Below, piece after piece: positions 35,737 through 45,421 of a stretch of 64,000 nt of DNA. Each line of letters opens with the position of its first letter. The stretch's first letter is position 1. The position numbers and the translations under genes were made by a program. Source of the DNA: Sphingomonas sp. Leaf67 (GTDB lineage: Bacteria; Pseudomonadota; Alphaproteobacteria; Sphingomonadales; Sphingomonadaceae); NCBI RefSeq assembly GCF_001421965.1, contig NZ_LMLP01000022.1:1-64000 (forward strand), given 5' to 3'. The notes beneath the pieces are model-generated. The model worked only from the letters and a program-made list of their open reading frames with translations. It did no database searches and was not told where the DNA came from.

Positions 35737-35954
35737 GCCGAAGCCCCTAGCGCAGCCGAAGCGCAAGGGCGACGGGAAAGAACGCGTATTGCCGGCCAAC
35801 CGACAAACGGCGCGCGTGGCGCGAGAGATTGTCGAGCGTCGTCCTGTATAGCGGTCATCATCGCCGTACCCATCTTCTCGCAGAGAACATCACCGTCATA
35901 TAAAGATATCTTTATATCGTCATTGACAGCCCTAGCCCGATGGTGTTGAACGCC

Positions 35955-36152
35955 CATGTCGAGGTTCCCCATCCCAGGCGTGGCGATGGGGCTAAGACGG
36001 GAAGCCGGTGGTGTCCTTCGGGGCAGAATCCGGCGCTGCCCCCGCAACTGTAAGCGGCGAGCGGCGGCTCCATTTCGTGTCACTGGGTTCCCGCAAGGAG
36101 CCTGGGAAGGCCGGAGCCACCGCAGTGACCCGTGAGCCAGGAGACCTGCCTT
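35955..36152 (+). promoter_or_regulatory. Cobalamin riboswitch upstream of mesX-mesD
   Basis: The conserved B12 aptamer core is complete: gctaagacgggaagccggtg, then gaatccggcgctgcccccgc and aactgtaagcggcgagcg, and toward the end the GTGACCCGTGAGCCAGGAGA / CCTGCC tail of the last conserved block. It is about 200 bases long with the usual spacing, and lies 140 bases before the mesX ATG. Since mesD is a cobalamin-independent methionine synthase, B12 should switch the operon off, as it does for many metE genes. Confidence 0.92.
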
Positions 36153-36293
36153 TCGACGCCATAACGTTCCTCGGACGGGGGTTCCTCCGGTGGATCGCGC
36201 TTGATGCGACGGTCCGTGGCGTGATGCCTTCCCGGCCCGTCCGTACCCTGCGCGCTTTCGCCAGACCTCCCGCCCGCAAAGCTTGGGTGAGTC

Positions 36294-37271
36294 ATGACGA
36301 ATAGCGGCTTCACGTTTGCGCTCAGCAGCTTGTCCTTCGACGAGGAATATCGTCCGGCCGACAACACGCGCATCACCACCAACTTCGCCAATCTCGCACG
36401 GGGGACAAGCCGGCAGGAAAATCTGCGCAACACGCTGGCGATGATCGACCATCGCTTCAACGCGCTGATGCACTGGGACAATCCTACGGGGGATCGCTAC
36501 GCGCTGGAGCTGACGATCGTCTCGGCCGCGCTTCGGACCGGCAAGGACGCCGAACCCTTCCCGCTGATCGAGATCCTGCACACGGTCGTTATCGACCGGA
36601 CCCGCGGCGAGCGGACCGACGGCATGGTCGGCAACAATTTCTCCTCCTATGTCCGGGACTATGACTTCAGCGTCGTCCTGCCGGATCACTTCAAGGCCGG
36701 GGGCAGCGGCGCGCCGGAGGGGTTTGGCGACCTGCACGGCAATCTGTTCAAGCAGTTCCTCGGTTCCGGCGCCTATCGCGACCGTTTCCGCAAGGCCCCG
36801 GTCATCTGCCTGAGCGTGTCGAGCAAGGAAGTCTATCACCGGACCGCCAACACGCATCCGATCCTCGGCGTCGAATATCGCACCGACCGTTCCTCCGCGA
36901 CCGACGCCTATTTCGCGAAGATGGGCATGACGGTGCGCTACTTCATGCCGCCGCACGGCGTCGCGCCGCTGGCCTTCTATCATATCGGCGATCTGGTCAG
37001 CGAGTACACCAACCTCGAACTGGCCAGCACCATCGCCACGATGGAGACCTTCCAGAAGATCTATCGGCCGGAGATCTACAACGCCAATTCGGTAGCCGCC
37101 GAGCACTATCGGCCGAGCCTGACCTATCAGGACTATTCGCTGACCCGCATCCTCTATGATCGCGAGGAGCGCAGCCGGCTCGCCGCCCGGCAGGGCAAGT
37201 TTGCCGAGGAGCATGTCATCAAGCCGCATGGCGCCGCGCTCCGGCGCTGGTCCGCGACCTGCGGCCTGTGA
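36294..37271 (+). CDS. mesX: DUF1852 protein MesX (partner of methionine synthase MesD)
   Basis: 325 residues beginning MTNSGFTFALSSLSFDEEYR, the DUF1852 start. Conserved stretches include DHRFNALMHWDNPTGDRYAL, DYDFSVVLPDHFKAG and the C-terminal NANSVAAEHYRPSLTYQDYS. No signal peptide. In the four-family survey of folate-independent methionine synthases, MesX is required for MesD activity and the two occur together. It may help supply the methyl group, but its reaction is unknown. It lies directly before mesD, within the same B12-regulated unit. Confidence 0.85.
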   Translation: MTNSGFTFALSSLSFDEEYRPADNTRITTNFANLARGTSRQENLRNTLAMIDHRFNALMHWDNPTGDRYALELTIVSAALRTGKDAEPFPLIEILHTVVIDRTRGERTDGMVGNNFSSYVRDYDFSVVLPDHFKAGGSGAPEGFGDLHGNLFKQFLGSGAYRDRFRKAPVICLSVSSKEVYHRTANTHPILGVEYRTDRSSATDAYFAKMGMTVRYFMPPHGVAPLAFYHIGDLVSEYTNLELASTIATMETFQKIYRPEIYNANSVAAEHYRPSLTYQDYSLTRILYDREERSRLAARQGKFAEEHVIKPHGAALRRWSATCGL

Positions 37272-37299
37272 TTCCCAGCTACACGGAGGATTTTGCATC

Positions 37300-38328
37300 A
37301 TGACGACCCTGTTGCCGACGACCACCGCGGGCAGCCTGCCCAAGCCTTCCTGGCTCGCCCGGCCCGAGACCCTGTGGTCACCGTGGAAACTGGAGGGCGA
37401 CGAACTGATCGCGGGCAAGCAGGACGCCTTGCGTCTGGCGGTCGACGATCAGCGGCAGGCGGGGATCGACATTCTCGGTGACGGCGAACAGACCCGCCAG
37501 CATTTCGTCACGACCTTCATCGAGCATCTGGACGGCGTCGATTTCGAGAAGCGCGAGACGGTACGCATCCGCAACCGCTACGACGCCAGCGTGCCGACGG
37601 TCGTCGGCGCCGTCTCGCGGCCGAAGCCGGTCTTCGTCGACGACGCCCGTTTCCTGCGCGCCCAGACCGAACAGCCGATCAAATGGACGCTGCCGGGACC
37701 GATGACGATGATCGACACCCTGTACGACGCGCACTATCGGAGTCGCGCGAAACTGGCGTGGGAATTCGCCTGCCTCCTCAACGAGGAAGCCCGCGAGCTG
37801 GAGGCGGCCGGCGTCGATATCATCCAGTTCGACGAACCCGCGTTCAACGTCTTCTTCGACGAAGCCAATGACTGGGGCATCGCCGCGCTGGAGCGCGCGG
37901 CCGAAGGACTGAAGGCTGAAACCGCCGTTCACATCTGCTACGGCTATGGCATCAAGGCGAATACCGACTGGAAGAAGACGCTCGGCTCCGAATGGCGCCA
38001 GTATGAGGAAACCTTCCCCAACCTGCAAAAGTCGACGATCGATATCATTTCGCTCGAATGCCAGAATTCGCGCGTGCCGATGGACCTGATCGAACTGATC
38101 CGCGGCAAGAAGGTAATGGTCGGCGCGATCGACGTCGCCACCGACACCGTCGAGACGCCCGAGCAGGTCGCCGACACGCTGCGCAACGCACTGCGCTTCG
38201 TCGACGCCGACAAGCTTCTGCCCGCCACCAATTGCGGTATGGCACCGCTGTCGCGTGACGTCGCACGGGGCAAACTGAAGGCACTGGGTGCCGGTGCGGA
38301 AATCATCCGCAAGGAATTGGCGGCTTGA
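37300..38328 (+). CDS. mesD: Folate-independent methionine synthase MesD (core-MetE)
   Basis: 342 residues: only the catalytic C-terminal half of MetE, without the folate-binding N-terminal domain. Zinc and homocysteine ligands are visible: His211 and Cys213 in VHICYGYGI, Glu253 in SLECQNSRV and Cys312 in ATNCGMAPL. The entry region reads TTTAGSLPKPSWLARPETLW. ACGGAGGA precedes the ATG at 37300. MesD methylates homocysteine with a donor other than 5-methyl-THF, still to be identified, and needs MesX. It fits the B12 riboswitch upstream: it replaces MetH when B12 is short. Confidence 0.88.
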   Translation: MTTLLPTTTAGSLPKPSWLARPETLWSPWKLEGDELIAGKQDALRLAVDDQRQAGIDILGDGEQTRQHFVTTFIEHLDGVDFEKRETVRIRNRYDASVPTVVGAVSRPKPVFVDDARFLRAQTEQPIKWTLPGPMTMIDTLYDAHYRSRAKLAWEFACLLNEEARELEAAGVDIIQFDEPAFNVFFDEANDWGIAALERAAEGLKAETAVHICYGYGIKANTDWKKTLGSEWRQYEETFPNLQKSTIDIISLECQNSRVPMDLIELIRGKKVMVGAIDVATDTVETPEQVADTLRNALRFVDADKLLPATNCGMAPLSRDVARGKLKALGAGAEIIRKELAA

Positions 38329-38504
38329 CCGGGAATAGGCGACGGGGGCGGTCAATACGGGAGCATTCACGGTAGATGCCATTCTCTAACGGCTGCGGAT
38401 GACGTCTATATCGTTACCATTCTCTTCAGGGTGATGGTCGCGGCGATCATCCCTGTTGGCTATGCCGGCAGGAAAAATTCTCGATTTGCCAATGCAGGGT
38501 GTAT

Positions 38505-38861
38505 GACGGATGCGGTGCATGCGAAGGGTCGCCGCATCTTCGTCCAGCTCTGGCATGTCGGGCGCGTCAGCCATGTCGATCTGCACGGCGGCGAGGCGCA
38601 GGTAGCTCTGTCGGCGATCCGCGCCGAGGCCAAGACCTTCGTCAACAACGGCTTCGCGGACGCGTCCGCGCCGCGCGCGCTTGAGCTGGACGAGCTGCCC
38701 GGCATCGTCGAGAGCTTCCGCCAGGCGGCCGCGAACGCGATGGAGGCTGGTTTCGAAGGGGTAGAGGTGCATGGCGCTAACGGCGATCTGCTCGACGAAT
38801 TCCTGCGGGAGACGGCGAACGTGCGAACCGACGCCTATGGCGGTTGGATCGGGCGAGCGTT
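38505..38861 (+). pseudogene. Fragment of an old-yellow-enzyme flavin oxidoreductase
   Basis: About 120 residues in frame: MTDAVHAKGRRIFVQLWHVG, SHVDLHGGEAQ, SAIRAEAKTFVNNGFADAS and GFEGVEVHGANGDLLDEFLR. This is the NemA/OYE core around the FMN and the catalytic HGAxGYLLDQFL motif (here GDLLDEFL). The first about 100 residues and the whole last third are missing; beyond 38861 the frame carries unrelated sequence. A remnant of a deletion. It is not part of the mes operon. Confidence 0.8.
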
Positions 38862-39515
38862 TGCCACGACCGGAATCGGGTCTCAAACGAGAGGTAATGG
38901 ATCAATCATTGTCGAGATGCCCCTCACCATATGCCGTTTGGTAACCCGATTTATCAATACACCAGCACTGGAGCGCAGCGCCATTTCGATCTCGATTGAA
39001 ACAGCCCGATGCCGATAAGCATGCTTCTGCCAAGCACGACCATCGATCCTGCGATAGACCACTGCCCGATCACAACGAACAGACCGATGAGCGTGCGCCC
39101 TTCTCTCCGACCCGCCAGCGGATAAGGCAAAAGGGCAATCCTCGAGCCACGAAGATCACTGTGGTGACAAGGAGAACTCCGCGCTGCATGGATCGAGCGT
39201 TGTCTCAGCGCGAGGGATAACGCGATAAGGGGCAAGACCAGCTAGCATACGGGAAGTGGAATAGCGTGTTCCGCCGTTATCGTCGCTGGGCGACGACGGG
39301 CTTTTTCGATGGCTACCCTTTGTCCACGATGCGTAGAACGGGCAGATCACCAAGCCTGCTATCGAATGGAGCTCATGGGCCGTTCCGCGCGCTCCTCATC
39401 GGACCTGGTTTTCTGAAGAACCGGCAAGTGCCACTTCGAGCCGATCGACCGAACCGAAATTGGGTTAGCGCTCGCCCGCCGTCATGCTAGTCGCTTGCTC
39501 GTAAAAGGGAAAAGC
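38862..39515. other. Decayed intergenic region between the OYE fragment and the GntR gene
   Basis: 650 bases without an intact gene. On the minus strand a hydrophobic stretch (about 39020-39200: LAGRREGRTLIGLFVVIGQW, then SIAGSMVVLGRSMLIGIG) resembles the middle of a small membrane protein with frameshifts around it, perhaps a DUF4267-like relic. GC is lower than in flanking genes. This looks like a scar of rearrangement. Confidence 0.4.
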
Positions 39516-40250
39516 ATGGCCCAGGCTGAAAAACTCTATCGGCGCGTGATCGACTTCGCTGCGGCTCAAATGAATGCGGGCACCTTTCCTATCGGTGCTC
39601 GCCTGCCAACCGAGCGCGAGCTGGCCGAGAGCCTTGCAGTAAGCAGGGCTACCGTACGCGAGGCGATGGTCGCACTTGAAATCATGGGTGTGGTCGAAAT
39701 CCGGAAAGGCTCGGGGATCTACGTCGTTGCGCCATCGGCGTTGAATGGCCGGGTCGCCGCGCTCGATATCGGCGCATTCGAGCTACTTGAGGCGCGGCGG
39801 AGCATCGAGGCGGAGGTAGCGGCGCTGGCGGCGCAACGGATCGCGGCCGATGAACTCGCCGAGCTCCAGGCGTTGTTGGACGTGATGACGCAGAAGGACA
39901 TCGCAGCCAGCGAACGGGCGGATCGGGAATTTCATCTTTGCATCGCCAAGGCGACCGGCAACGCCGCGATGGTGAGCGTCGTCACCGATCTGTGGAACAT
40001 GCGCGACCGCTGTCCGCTGGCACGCACAATCCATCAGCGCGCACGTGGTGGCGACGAGCTGCTGCGCCTCGAGGAGCATCGCACCGTGTTCGACGCCCTG
40101 CGTGCGAAGGACCCGGATCATGCCCGGCAGGCGATGCGGGATCATCTCGACGCTGTCATCGATCATCTGTTGGCCAAAACCGAAAGCGACGAACTCGCTG
40201 CCGTGCGCCAGCGAAGCGCCGAACTGCGCGGCCGGATGCTCGTCAAATAG
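39516..40250 (+). CDS. GntR-family regulator, FadR subfamily
   Basis: 244 residues. The winged helix is at 5-75 (FPIGARLPTERELAESLAVS then RATVREAMVALEIMGVVEIR), and the all-helical FadR C-domain includes FELLEARRSIEAEVAALAAQ and ADREFHLCIAKATGNAAMVS with the metal-binding Asp/His pattern (EEHRTVFDALRAKDPDHARQ). AAAGGGA precedes ATG 39516; an upstream TTG at 39495 is less likely. It is followed 109 bases later by a TonB-dependent receptor gene, its probable target, with a sugar acid or similar as effector. Confidence 0.85.
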   Translation: MAQAEKLYRRVIDFAAAQMNAGTFPIGARLPTERELAESLAVSRATVREAMVALEIMGVVEIRKGSGIYVVAPSALNGRVAALDIGAFELLEARRSIEAEVAALAAQRIAADELAELQALLDVMTQKDIAASERADREFHLCIAKATGNAAMVSVVTDLWNMRDRCPLARTIHQRARGGDELLRLEEHRTVFDALRAKDPDHARQAMRDHLDAVIDHLLAKTESDELAAVRQRSAELRGRMLVK

Positions 40251-40277
40251 GCCTGATAAATTAGCCAGACAAATTGG

Positions 40278-40307
40278 TTGACAGCGAGTTCGTTACCGCT
40301 ACCATAA
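40278..40307 (+). promoter_or_regulatory. Candidate promoter and FadR-type half-site for the receptor gene
   Basis: TTGACA at 40278 is followed after 17-18 bases by CCATAA/ACCATA. The TTGGTTGACA around the -35 box resembles one arm of the FadR-family pattern TNGTNNNACNA, which would suit repression by the GntR protein. No full palindrome is seen. Confidence 0.35.
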
Positions 40308-40359
40308 CTCATCAAGGCACGGCTCCGGGAGTGAGCCGGCATAGGAGCTGGAAAAGGGT

Positions 40360-43300
40360 ATGTTTGGCGACGTCTTCCTGCGCGAACTGCGCGCATCGAC
40401 TGCTTTCCTGCTGATCGCGACCGCCGCGTCGCCTGCACTAGCCCAGACCGGTACGGCCGCGCCCGAGCAGGAAACTGTCGATCCCTCTGCCACCGGCAAC
40501 GAAGACATCGTCGTCACCGGCTATCGCGCGTCGCTGACCAGCCAGACGAACGCCAAGCGGAACTCGATCGGCTTCACCGACACGATCTTCGCCGAGGATA
40601 TCGGCAAGTTCCCCGACACCAACATCGCCGAATCGGTCAACCGCATCCCCGGCGTGACGATCAGCCGCGAAGTCACCGGCGAAGGCGCGAACGTCGCGAT
40701 CCGTGGCCTCGGCACCAACTTCACCCGCGTGCTGCTGAACGGTGCGCCGGTCGCGATCGCCTCGGTCCGCTTCGATGCGCAAAGCACCAACCGCGAGGTC
40801 GATCTCGACCTGATCCCGACAGAGCTGTTCACGCAGCTGACCGTCAGCAAGTCGCCCACCGCCGGCCAGATCGAGGGCGGCGCCGCCGGCACGGTCAACC
40901 TGCGGTCGGCGCGTCCGTTCGACAATCCCAAGCCCTATGTCAGCTATGGCCTGCAGGGGTCGAAGGTCAGCAGCGCCGACAAATGGGGTTATCGCGGTCA
41001 TGTGCTCGCCAGCGCGACCTTCGGCGACTTCGGCATCCTCGTCGGTGGGGCGGCGGTCAAGAACCAGTTCCGCGTCGACGGGTTCGAGACGGTAGGCTGG
41101 ACCAACCCGAACCTGACCGCGACGCAGAGCAGCAGCGCGACCCGCAACGCGACCGGCGGCGGCAATTTCACCATTCCGGGCACCGTGCCCGCCAATGCCG
41201 GCAACGGCCTCGTTCCCGGCACCGTCATCGATCAGGCGTTCCTGCTGCGCAACAATCCCGGCGCGACGATCGAACAGATCGACAACGGCATCCTGCCGCG
41301 TCTTGGCCGGCCACGCACCGAAATCGGCGAACGCACCCGCTATAACGGCCTCGTCAGCCTCGAATGGCGGCCCAGCGACGCGCTGCACTTCTACGTCGAC
41401 GGGATGTATGCCAAGCGCGATACCGAGTTCACCCGGACCGCGATGAACTGGGCGGTGCGCAACGGCGCTGCGATCCCGCTCAACACCACCTACGATCAGA
41501 CCAGCTGCTCGGTCGGCTGCACCGTCACCGGCGGCACCTATGCCAACGCGCAGTTCTTCCTCGAATATCGCCCGTACAAGGACACGCAGGATTATTGGGG
41601 CGTGAACCCCGGCGTGGAGTTCGTGGTCAACGACTTCATCAAGGGCGATTTCCAGGCGAACTATACCAAGAGCAATTTCCGCCGCGAAAGCCCGACCTTC
41701 CTCGTCATCACCCCGCCGAGCAGCGGCACGACCGTCACCTACAGGAACGACGGCGGCATCCCGTCGATCACCACCAACATCGACCTGAACGATCCGCGCA
41801 ATTTTGGCTGGGCCGGCGGCGGGCGCGTCAACCTGAACGGCGAGGAGCGCGCGACCGAGACGCGGGGGATCCGCGGCAGCCTGTTGTTCGGCGACGAGGC
41901 GAAGTTCAGCGTCCGCGTCGGCGGCGCCTATGATGACACCAAGCGCCGGATCACGCCGTTCGACAATACCATTCCGTGGCAGGCCGCGATCTGCGGCAAC
42001 AACCCCAGCGTCGTGCTGCCCGGCCCGAACCGCCAGCCGATATGCGACGGCGCGAACTTGCCCGGCACGGTCGCGCCGGCGGGCTATCCGACCTATCCGG
42101 CCTATGGCACCGCCGCGACGCTGGGCGGCGCACCGCTGATCTATCGCGGTTCGCTGATCCCGACCGCCGCCGTGCCGTCGTTCCTGCTACCCGGCGACAA
42201 CGGCTATGTCACCGTCGACTGGAACAAGGTGAAGGCCGCGACCGGCTATGACGCACTGCTGGCCGGTGCGACCGAAACGGGGTCGGGCAGCAGCGGCGCG
42301 AACGGCGGCCTGATCCGCGAAAAGGTGACCGGCACCTTCGTCGAGATGAACGGCGTGTTCGACATCGGCGACCAGGATACGCTGCGGCTGAACGGCGGCA
42401 TGCGCTATGTCCGCACCGAACAGATCGTCGGCGGCCGGACCACCATCCCCAATCCGCTCAACACGCGGGGCGGCGTGACCTGCCCGGGCACCAGCCCGAC
42501 CTTCGCGCTCGATGGGTCGTGCTACGCCCCGATCGTCAACTTCACCGAGACGAACCGGCTCTATTCCAACTTCCTGCCCTCGGCGAGCATCGCCTACAGC
42601 TTCGGGCGCAAGGCGGTGGCACGCGGCTCGATCTCAAGAACGATGACGCGGCCCGATCCGAACCAGCTGCTGCCCGGCGCCAGCTTCATCCAGCCATCGG
42701 CGGACGTCGGCACGCTCGGCAACAACGCGCTCAACCCGTATATCTCGGACAATATCGACCTCGGCTTCGAATATTACACCGGGGGCGAAGGCGTCATCGC
42801 GTTCGCGGCGTTCCGCAAGTCGATCACCGGCTTCACCGTGAACGGCGTGACCACCGTGCCCTTCTCGACGCTCGAACCGTTCGGCATCACCTTCTCGTCG
42901 CTGACCCAGGCGCAGCAGCAGGCGCTGCTCGACCGGGCGCGCCCGTCGGGCATCACGCCCGAACAGGTGCCGATCCAGATCCAGCAGCAGGTCAACGCCG
43001 ACGGCAAGCTGAAGGTCAACGGGCTGGAGTTCCAGATCACCCAGCCGCTCGATTTCCTGACGCGTCATATCGGCGTCGAAGGGTTCGGCGTGCAGGGCAA
43101 CCTGACCCTGATCGACCAGAAGGGCGAAGGCACCGGCGCACCGGCGATCGCGCTGGGCGTCGCTCCCACTACCTATACGCTGACCGGCTATTACGAAGGC
43201 AACGGCCTGTCGGCACGGCTGACCTATACCTATAACGAAGGGTCGCAGCAGTCCGGACTGAACCAGAACGGCATCACCAATGCCGCGATCTTCGGGCGCA

Positions 43301-43497
43301 GCTACGGCCAGCTCGATTTCTCGGGCAATGTCGACCTCGGCAAGATCCTCGGCAACGACTATCTGCCCACCCTGGTGGTCAACGTCATCAACATCACCAA
43401 GGAAGCCCAGGCGAGCTACTTCCAGTTCCCGAACGCGACCTTTAACGAATACAACCCCGGCCGGACGCTGCTGCTCGGTGTACGCGGCAGATTTTGA
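40360..43497 (+). CDS. TonB-dependent receptor (sugar-type)
   Basis: 1045-residue outer-membrane receptor. Signal peptide about 1-28 (ATAASPALAQ), TonB box region IVVTGYRASLTSQ, plug domain with FPDTNIAESVNRIPGVTISR and VAIRGLGTNFTRVLLNGA, then a 22-strand beta-barrel ending at the terminal Phe (LLLGVRGRF). The family (TIGR01782 type) is typical of sphingomonads and Caulobacter and takes up oligosaccharides. It is preceded by a FadR-type gene and followed by a GH35-like enzyme, so it forms a glycan-uptake unit. Confidence 0.9.
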   Translation: MFGDVFLRELRASTAFLLIATAASPALAQTGTAAPEQETVDPSATGNEDIVVTGYRASLTSQTNAKRNSIGFTDTIFAEDIGKFPDTNIAESVNRIPGVTISREVTGEGANVAIRGLGTNFTRVLLNGAPVAIASVRFDAQSTNREVDLDLIPTELFTQLTVSKSPTAGQIEGGAAGTVNLRSARPFDNPKPYVSYGLQGSKVSSADKWGYRGHVLASATFGDFGILVGGAAVKNQFRVDGFETVGWTNPNLTATQSSSATRNATGGGNFTIPGTVPANAGNGLVPGTVIDQAFLLRNNPGATIEQIDNGILPRLGRPRTEIGERTRYNGLVSLEWRPSDALHFYVDGMYAKRDTEFTRTAMNWAVRNGAAIPLNTTYDQTSCSVGCTVTGGTYANAQFFLEYRPYKDTQDYWGVNPGVEFVVNDFIKGDFQANYTKSNFRRESPTFLVITPPSSGTTVTYRNDGGIPSITTNIDLNDPRNFGWAGGGRVNLNGEERATETRGIRGSLLFGDEAKFSVRVGGAYDDTKRRITPFDNTIPWQAAICGNNPSVVLPGPNRQPICDGANLPGTVAPAGYPTYPAYGTAATLGGAPLIYRGSLIPTAAVPSFLLPGDNGYVTVDWNKVKAATGYDALLAGATETGSGSSGANGGLIREKVTGTFVEMNGVFDIGDQDTLRLNGGMRYVRTEQIVGGRTTIPNPLNTRGGVTCPGTSPTFALDGSCYAPIVNFTETNRLYSNFLPSASIAYSFGRKAVARGSISRTMTRPDPNQLLPGASFIQPSADVGTLGNNALNPYISDNIDLGFEYYTGGEGVIAFAAFRKSITGFTVNGVTTVPFSTLEPFGITFSSLTQAQQQALLDRARPSGITPEQVPIQIQQQVNADGKLKVNGLEFQITQPLDFLTRHIGVEGFGVQGNLTLIDQKGEGTGAPAIALGVAPTTYTLTGYYEGNGLSARLTYTYNEGSQQSGLNQNGITNAAIFGRSYGQLDFSGNVDLGKILGNDYLPTLVVNVINITKEAQASYFQFPNATFNEYNPGRTLLLGVRGRF

Positions 43498-43530
43498 GTT
43501 TGCTTTCCTTCCTTCCCCAAAGGCCTGCTC

Positions 43531-43560
43531 GGGCCGGTCTTCACGACCGGCCCACTTCTT
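43531..43560 (+). terminator. Terminator after the TonB-dependent receptor gene
   Basis: GGGCCGGTC-ttcac-GACCGGCCC gives a nine-pair stem followed by the T-rich acttcttttag. It would end or reduce transcription before the GH35-like gene, whose ATG is 18-36 bases further on. Confidence 0.7.
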
Positions 43561-43577
43561 TTAGGGGCGGTTGGGCC

Positions 43578-45284
43578 ATGTTCTCGCGATCGGAAATGCC
43601 AATGCGCCTGCTCTTCTTGGTAACCGCGCTGCTCTTCGCCCTCTCGCCGGTCGCTGTCGTCGCGCAGGCGCGCGATCCTGCGCCGCCACGCCTCGAACAG
43701 CGCGGGAAAGCCACGCAGCTCGTCGTCCAGGGCAAGCCGTTCCTCATGCTGGGCGGAGAGATCCATAATTCGAGCAGTAGCGATCTCGCGTACATGACGC
43801 CGATCTGGCCGAAGCTGAAGGCGATGAACCTCAACACGGTGCTGGTGCCCATCGCATGGGAGACGATCGAGCCCGTCGAGGGACAGTTTGATTTTGCACT
43901 GCTCGACGGGCTGTTGCGCGGCGCCCGCGCGCACGACCTGAAGGTCGTGCTCCTCTGGTTCGGCGCTTGGAAGAACACGTATTCCAGCTACGTCCCCGCC
44001 TGGGTGAAGCGGGACCAGACCCGTTTCGCACGCGTGCTGACCGCCGATGGGCGCGGCACCGAGCGGCTGTCGGCCTTTTCCGACGCGGCGCGCGATGCGG
44101 ATGCACGAGCATTCGCCCGGCTGATGCGCCATCTGAAGGCCATGGACGGCGCGCAGCAGACGGTGATCTCCGTACAGGTCGAGAACGAGGTCGGGGTCAT
44201 CCCGCAGTCACGCGATCATTCGCCTGCCGCCGAGGCGGCGTTCGCCGGTCCTGTCCCGGCAGTGCTGATGGAGCAGCTCGCCGCGAAGCGGACACGTATT
44301 CACCCCGAACTGCGCACCGCCTGGGAGCGGGCCGGCGGCCGGGGGGCGGGGACGTGGCGCGACGTCTTTGGCGACACCGGCATGACGGAATCGCTGTTCA
44401 TGGCATGGCACTATGCGACCTTCATCGAAAAGGTCACCGCGGCCGGTAAGGCCGAATACGCGCTGCCGATGTTCACCAACGCAGCGCTGATCCGGCCAAA
44501 CTACCAGCCGGGCCAGTATAATTCCGGCGGTCCGCTGCCCTTCGCGATCGACGTTTACAAGGCGGGTGCGCCCTCGCTCGACTTCCTCGCCCCCGACATC
44601 TATTTCGAGGACTATGTGAACTGGGCGTCGCAATATGCGCGGCCGGACAATCCGCTGCTGGTGCCGGAGGCGCGCGGCGGTCCTGCGGGCGCCGCGAACG
44701 CACTCTATAGCTACGGGTCGCTCGGTGCGATCGGCTTTTCCCCCTTCGGCATCGACGGTGAGGGCGTGGTGCTTCAGGGGGATGCGAGCATCGGGCTGCA
44801 GGCGGCGGGCGAAGGCGATCCGGCGATGGCGCATCTCTACGGCCTGCTCGCTCCGCTCGCCCCGCGCATCCTCGACGCTCAGGCAAAGGGCACGATCTCG
44901 ACCGTCATCCTCGAAGGCGGCGCCCAGCGGTCGGGTCGCGGGCGGATCGGCGACTATGTGGTCGACGTGCAGCGTGCGACCGGTCCCGACGGCAAGCTCG
45001 ATCCGCTCAGCCGGGTAGCGGCGATGTTTCTGCAGACCGGACCTGACGAGTTCACCGTCGTCGGTGCGGGCGACATGCAATTGTCCTTCACGACCGACCG
45101 CCCGGGCGCGCCGACCGCCGGGATCGAGAGTGTCGATGAACAGTTTCTCGGTGTCACCGGCGCTCCGCGGACCGGTCGCCGGCTAAATGGGGACGAGACG
45201 GGGCAAGGACAGGGCCTGCGCCTGTTCTCGACCGATGCTGCGGACCGGAAAGCCTACCGCCTGCGGCTATACCGGTATCGTTGA
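43578..45284 (+). CDS. GH35-like beta-galactosidase with DUF5597
   Basis: 568 residues with a signal peptide (about 7-28, LLFLVTALLFALSPVAVVAQA). TIM-barrel motifs: FLMLGGEIHNSSSS, AWETIEPVEGQFDF, LLWFGAWKNTYSSYVP and the acid/base ISVQVENEVGVI. The nucleophile is likely in LLVPEARGG; the C-terminal domain matches DUF5597. Secreted beta-galactosidases of this group act on plant pectin or xyloglucan side chains. I choose ATG 43578; ATG 43596 is also possible. The receptor upstream probably imports its product. Confidence 0.82.
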   Translation: MFSRSEMPMRLLFLVTALLFALSPVAVVAQARDPAPPRLEQRGKATQLVVQGKPFLMLGGEIHNSSSSDLAYMTPIWPKLKAMNLNTVLVPIAWETIEPVEGQFDFALLDGLLRGARAHDLKVVLLWFGAWKNTYSSYVPAWVKRDQTRFARVLTADGRGTERLSAFSDAARDADARAFARLMRHLKAMDGAQQTVISVQVENEVGVIPQSRDHSPAAEAAFAGPVPAVLMEQLAAKRTRIHPELRTAWERAGGRGAGTWRDVFGDTGMTESLFMAWHYATFIEKVTAAGKAEYALPMFTNAALIRPNYQPGQYNSGGPLPFAIDVYKAGAPSLDFLAPDIYFEDYVNWASQYARPDNPLLVPEARGGPAGAANALYSYGSLGAIGFSPFGIDGEGVVLQGDASIGLQAAGEGDPAMAHLYGLLAPLAPRILDAQAKGTISTVILEGGAQRSGRGRIGDYVVDVQRATGPDGKLDPLSRVAAMFLQTGPDEFTVVGAGDMQLSFTTDRPGAPTAGIESVDEQFLGVTGAPRTGRRLNGDETGQGQGLRLFSTDAADRKAYRLRLYRYR

Positions 45285-45421
45285 GGTCGGTGCAGGTCGC
45301 GGTTTCGGTCTTCGTGCCGGCACAATCGACCTGCCGAACCGATCGCCTCACCGGGCTCATTTCTGCTGAACAGATGACCGCTTTCCGCAAGGGCGTTCGG
45401 AAAGCTGCGCGACCCATCATG

